A stretch of DNA of 64,000 nt from Prorocentrum cordatum (taxonomy: Eukaryota > Sar > Dinophyceae > Prorocentrales > Prorocentraceae), in NCBI GenBank assembly GCA_963575745.1, contig CAUYUJ010015701.1, positions 233,239 through 297,238 of the forward strand. The letters are read 5' to 3'. Shown piece after piece: positions 63,371-64,000 of this stretch. Each line of letters opens with the position of its first letter. The first letter of the stretch is position 1. A program made the translations under genes and the position numbers. The notes below the pieces were generated by a model. The model was not told the DNA's origin. It did no database searches and saw only the letters and a list, made by a program, of their open reading frames with translations.

Positions 63371-64000
63371 TTGTGTGTGCATACAGGCACTCCAGCATCA
63401 AATGGGACCGTGTAGAATTGCACGAAAGAAACGCCCCTAATAAGGTGGATGGTGTTGAATCGTGGGATCGATAAAGAGATCGATACGGAGATCGACCAGG
63501 AGCCCGGGAACCCACTAACCTTGAATCCGCCGAAACCGAATAACCAAGAATCCAGGAATCCCGATCCGGGAACCCGGGAACCGAGATGGAGATCTGATCT
63601 AAATCTTTCAATTTCCGCTAGGACCTCTTCAGTGCGAGCGTTGATTGGGGAAATTCGTCCTCTCATGCCCGACCCCGCCAAGAAGCCCACAGGGTGAACG
63701 ACCCGGGAGAGCATCGGCCGCACGGTGCAGGGAGGGTGCGACAACCGGGAGCCAGGAGGAGCTCTGAGCTGGGGGGGGGGGGGGGGCGACCGACAAGCGA
63801 TGAGACCCGACAGGAGGAGAGGAGGGCGAGGCCCGGGGCGACCGCCGGAGCGACGAGCAGGAGGGAGAGGAGGAGGAGGAGGAGGAGGAGGAGGAGGAGC
63901 ACGCATGACGGCAGAAGAGGGTACGACGACGACGCTGTCGTGATGGGAGCTTGGCGGGGGGTTTTGGGGGCAAGGCGATCTGTCAGACGTCATCCCATCG
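63371..64000. other. right flank, no gene recognised
   Basis: GATCGATACGGAGATCGACC and CGGGAACCCGGGAACC-type short words occur at 63470-63590. A G-run lies at 63772-63786 and GGA repeats at 63860-63899. No gene is recognised. Confidence 0.55.

Noticed and set aside
1-64000. tRNA, rRNA, snRNA or spliced-leader gene
   Set aside because: No sequence with the expected conserved blocks was found by reading; the single leader match at 1888 is fused to a coding region and is not a leader gene with a donor site.

Overview
The window looks like nuclear DNA of a dinoflagellate (genus not assigned). Three things point there. A 13-nt core of the dinoflagellate trans-spliced leader sits two bases upstream of the first ATG of an intron-less, transposase-like gene copy (1888-3937). 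A retroelement at 56.2-63.4 kb carries reverse transcriptase, RNase H and tyrosine-recombinase motifs of the kind I know from dinoflagellate genomes. The remainder is GC-rich, gene-poor and crowded with simple repeats. I see no rRNA, tRNA, CRISPR array, operon or bacterial-type gene.

Layout. 0-1.4 kb is a G-rich ~86-bp minisatellite. 1.9-3.9 kb is a retroposed, twice-frameshifted transposase-like pseudogene. 4-56 kb is a mosaic: GGA/CCT polypurine tracts, CGT, CAT, CA and CAA arrays, minisatellites (42-44 bp, 52 bp, 10 bp and arrays with ~340-bp higher-order units), and more than a dozen families of short dispersed repeats, several with terminal inverted repeats like non-autonomous DNA elements. 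One 100-N assembly gap lies at 28901-29000, beside a recent duplication. The many long open frames in the simple-repeat tracts are not treated as genes.

The best-defined system is a 7.16-kb DIRS-order retrotransposon at 56208-63370. Its termini form split direct repeats in the order A1 - coding - B1 - A2 - B2 (A = 305 bp, B = 160 bp), as in PAT/Ngaro-type elements. Inside, in order, are a tandem-repeat-rich leader (2 x 201 bp, then 4 x exactly 132 bp), a Gag-like protein, a reverse transcriptase with YVDD box, RNase H, and a tyrosine recombinase with the R, K, R and Y boxes. The coding region is decayed by frameshifts. The Gag-to-RT frame is interrupted before 61055 only by three TGA codons, one directly before YVDD.

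Other strong observations are a short mobile element (about 161-164 bp) inserted at two different places in the two copies of a tandem duplication at 51.5-52.5 kb, each with its own 5-bp target duplication (CATCC, CTGAG); a second family (GTCGGGC...GCCCGAC termini) with five recognisable copies, one hosting a nested element; a foldback family filled with CGATGCATCGC motifs; and a 52-bp minisatellite present as two arrays in opposite orientation. The window therefore reads as a record of retroposition, short-element transposition and tandem expansion, not as a set of cooperating genes.
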